Assembly (NCBI GenBank): GCA_947072265.1
Contig: CAMTHN010000027.1
Location: forward strand, 1-7,738
Length of the DNA: 7,738 nt
Reading direction: 5' to 3'
From: an uncultured Clostridia bacterium
GTDB lineage: Bacteria; Bacillota; Clostridia; Oscillospirales; Ruminococcaceae
Below are positions 6,742 to 7,738 of the stretch, piece after piece (positions within the stretch are counted from its first letter, which is position 1; every line of letters begins with the position of its first letter). Below the pieces are notes generated by a model. It was not told where the DNA came from. It saw only the letters and a program-made list of their open reading frames with translations, and searched no databases. The translations under genes and the position numbers were made by a program.

Positions 6742-6788
6742 ATAAATAGACCTCCTTATATGTATTTAATACCAATAATTTTATTAGC

Positions 6789-6830
6789 ACAAGCTTACTT
6801 AGTTAGTGTACACTAACTAAGTAAGCTTGT
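6789..6830. promoter_or_regulatory. Perfect 42-bp palindrome, probable operator
   Basis: Every base from 6789 to 6809 pairs with 6810 to 6830 without mismatch or spacer. The core is TTAGTTAGTGTACACTAA and the outer parts are AAGCTT. The half-site has a 4-base rhythm (TTAC, TTAG, TTAG). A transcription start inside it for the minus-strand operon means the operon mRNA would not contain the full hairpin, which argues for a DNA operator rather than a terminator. A dimeric repressor, perhaps binding as two dimers, sensing haem or iron is inferred. The inner core loosely recalls DtxR/IdeR boxes (TTAGG...CCTAA) and TetR-type operators, but I cannot assign a regulator. Confidence 0.7.
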
Positions 6831-6833
6831 CAA
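6805..6833 (-). promoter_or_regulatory. Promoter of the haem operon, embedded in the palindrome
   Basis: On the minus strand a consensus -35 TTGACA (6833-6828) is followed by exactly 17 bp and TACACT (6810-6805) as -10. The -35 overlaps one end of the 42-bp palindrome and the -10 sits at its centre, so any protein bound to the palindrome would block RNA polymerase. A start near 6798 leaves a leader of about 57 nt before the TTG at 6741. Confidence 0.7.
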
Positions 6834-6882
6834 TACCATAATAATATAAATTTCATATCATTATAGATAGGATGTAATTACT

Positions 6883-7738
6883 TTGCCCATAAAAATATTA
6901 GACAGAATATTAAAAAAAAATAATCTTAATAGTACCAAATTTGGTGAATATAGAGGACCTGGAAATCCAAAATATCCATATTTTAAAGTAGGTATAGATA
7001 CTATAATACATCCACCTATAGATCCCCGCTTTGAGTCTATATTTACTTGTAAAACGGGTAAAAGAGAAACAAAAACAGTTTTATCAGATCTTCAAAAAGA
7101 AGCTGAAAATAAGGGTGATTGGTTATCTTCAGGATTATTGCAGCTAGAGATAGAGAAGATGAATGTAGAAACAAATGTAATACCAGAACCTACTCCAACG
7201 CCTATTCCTACTCCTCAAGAACCAACAACGTTAAAAGAAAGATTTTTAGCCTTTTTTAAATTTACCAAACCTACAAAATTACCAAAACCTAAAGAGTTAT
7301 CAGATGATGAATTAGAAGATCTACATATGAAAGAGTTAGAACTTGCTGGACCATATATAAAACGTCATCAAGCTCTTACAGATGATGGACTTACTGAAAA
7401 AGCTGGTTTATTAAATAAACCAAGTGCAATTCAAAAGGCAGAAGATGAAAAAAGAGAATATCAAGAAAAAAGTGAAAGAGAAGAGGCCAGATGTAGGAAA
7501 GTTGTACAAGATATGATGGCTAGAAGAGCTGAGGTAGAGAGAGAGAGACAGCAACTTATTAATACACATGGAGAAAATTCATGGGAAGTATATTGTTTTA
7601 GAAGAAGTAGTGTAGAAATAAAAAATGTTAAACTTGCAGCTAAAAAGAAAGGGATTTCACCAAAGAGGTATATATTAGAAGAAAGGTTAAAAGAAGCTGT
7701 TGCTGATGATTTATCTGGGATGGGAATGTTAAACTTAA
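6883..7738 (+). CDS. Hypothetical charged protein with Pro-rich linker, 3'-truncated by window edge
   Basis: I do not recognise this protein. The frame is open for 285 codons from TTG 6883 to the window end with no stop. The TTG is preceded by AGGATG (6869-6874) at 8-nt spacing; a TAG at 6868 closes the frame upstream and no ATG lies before codon 93. Residues 1-95 look like a compact domain (FGEYRGPGNPKYPYFKVGID, then IHPPIDPRFESIF and a helical tail LLQLEIEKMN). Residues 100-114 are a Pro/Thr linker (PEPTPTPIPTPQEP). Residues 115-137 are Lys/Phe/Pro-rich (FLAFFKFTKPTKLPKPK). Residues 138-225 are highly charged and helical, likely coiled coil. Residues 226-285 (SWEVYCFRRSSVEIKNVKL) look ordered again. 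No signal peptide or membrane helix is seen. It is divergent from the haem operon across the palindrome, and may or may not share its regulation. Confidence 0.75.
   Translation, partial: MPIKILDRILKKNNLNSTKFGEYRGPGNPKYPYFKVGIDTIIHPPIDPRFESIFTCKTGKRETKTVLSDLQKEAENKGDWLSSGLLQLEIEKMNVETNVIPEPTPTPIPTPQEPTTLKERFLAFFKFTKPTKLPKPKELSDDELEDLHMKELELAGPYIKRHQALTDDGLTEKAGLLNKPSAIQKAEDEKREYQEKSEREEARCRKVVQDMMARRAEVERERQQLINTHGENSWEVYCFRRSSVEIKNVKLAAKKKGISPKRYILEERLKEAVADDLSGMGMLNL

Noticed and set aside
6789..6830. The 42-bp palindrome as a transcription terminator or attachment site
   Set aside because: It lies between divergent genes, has no T-run at the stem end on either strand, and contains the operon promoter. 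No integrase gene or direct repeats flank it.

Overview
The window is strongly AT-rich. It has A/G-rich Shine-Dalgarno sites, sigma-A type promoters, ATA/AGA-rich codon use and two TTG starts with good ribosome sites. This fits a low-GC Gram-positive bacterium, most likely a Clostridia-type anaerobe; the sequence alone does not fix the species. No rRNA, tRNA, CRISPR array or insertion sequence was seen.

Left part (about 1-3046, + strand, accessory-looking). Two paralogous genes of unknown function (2-652, cut by the window edge, and 2184-3008) flank a QueD/6-pyruvoyl-tetrahydropterin synthase family gene (840-1316). That gene has its own strong promoter and a very long terminator hairpin. Between the QueD-like gene and the second paralogue lies a decayed minus-strand gene for a secreted protein (1444-2070). 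Its promoter, ribosome site and signal peptide are still intact, but several stop codons and at least one frameshift interrupt it. A strong hairpin (3011-3044) ends the second paralogue and separates it from the converging operon.

Right part (3085-6833, - strand) reads as a five-gene haem-iron operon. In transcription order it encodes an IsdE-like haem-binding protein, a FecCD-type permease, a FepC-type ATPase, a HugZ-like split-barrel haem-utilisation protein and a GNAT acetyltransferase. The binding protein keeps residues aligning with the Met and His haem ligands of IsdE but has no lipoprotein cysteine. Haem would be captured at the membrane, imported by the ABC transporter, and perhaps opened or handled by the HugZ-like protein. 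The role of the acetyltransferase in this set is unclear.

The operon promoter (TTGACA, 17 bp, TACACT) lies almost wholly inside a perfect 42-bp palindrome (6789-6830), a strong candidate operator. On the other side of the palindrome a divergent gene of unknown function starts with TTG at 6883 and runs off the window end. The points most worth a second look are the palindrome-promoter, the QueD-like protein lacking the family catalytic cysteine, the unknown paralogue pair and the unrecognised divergent protein.
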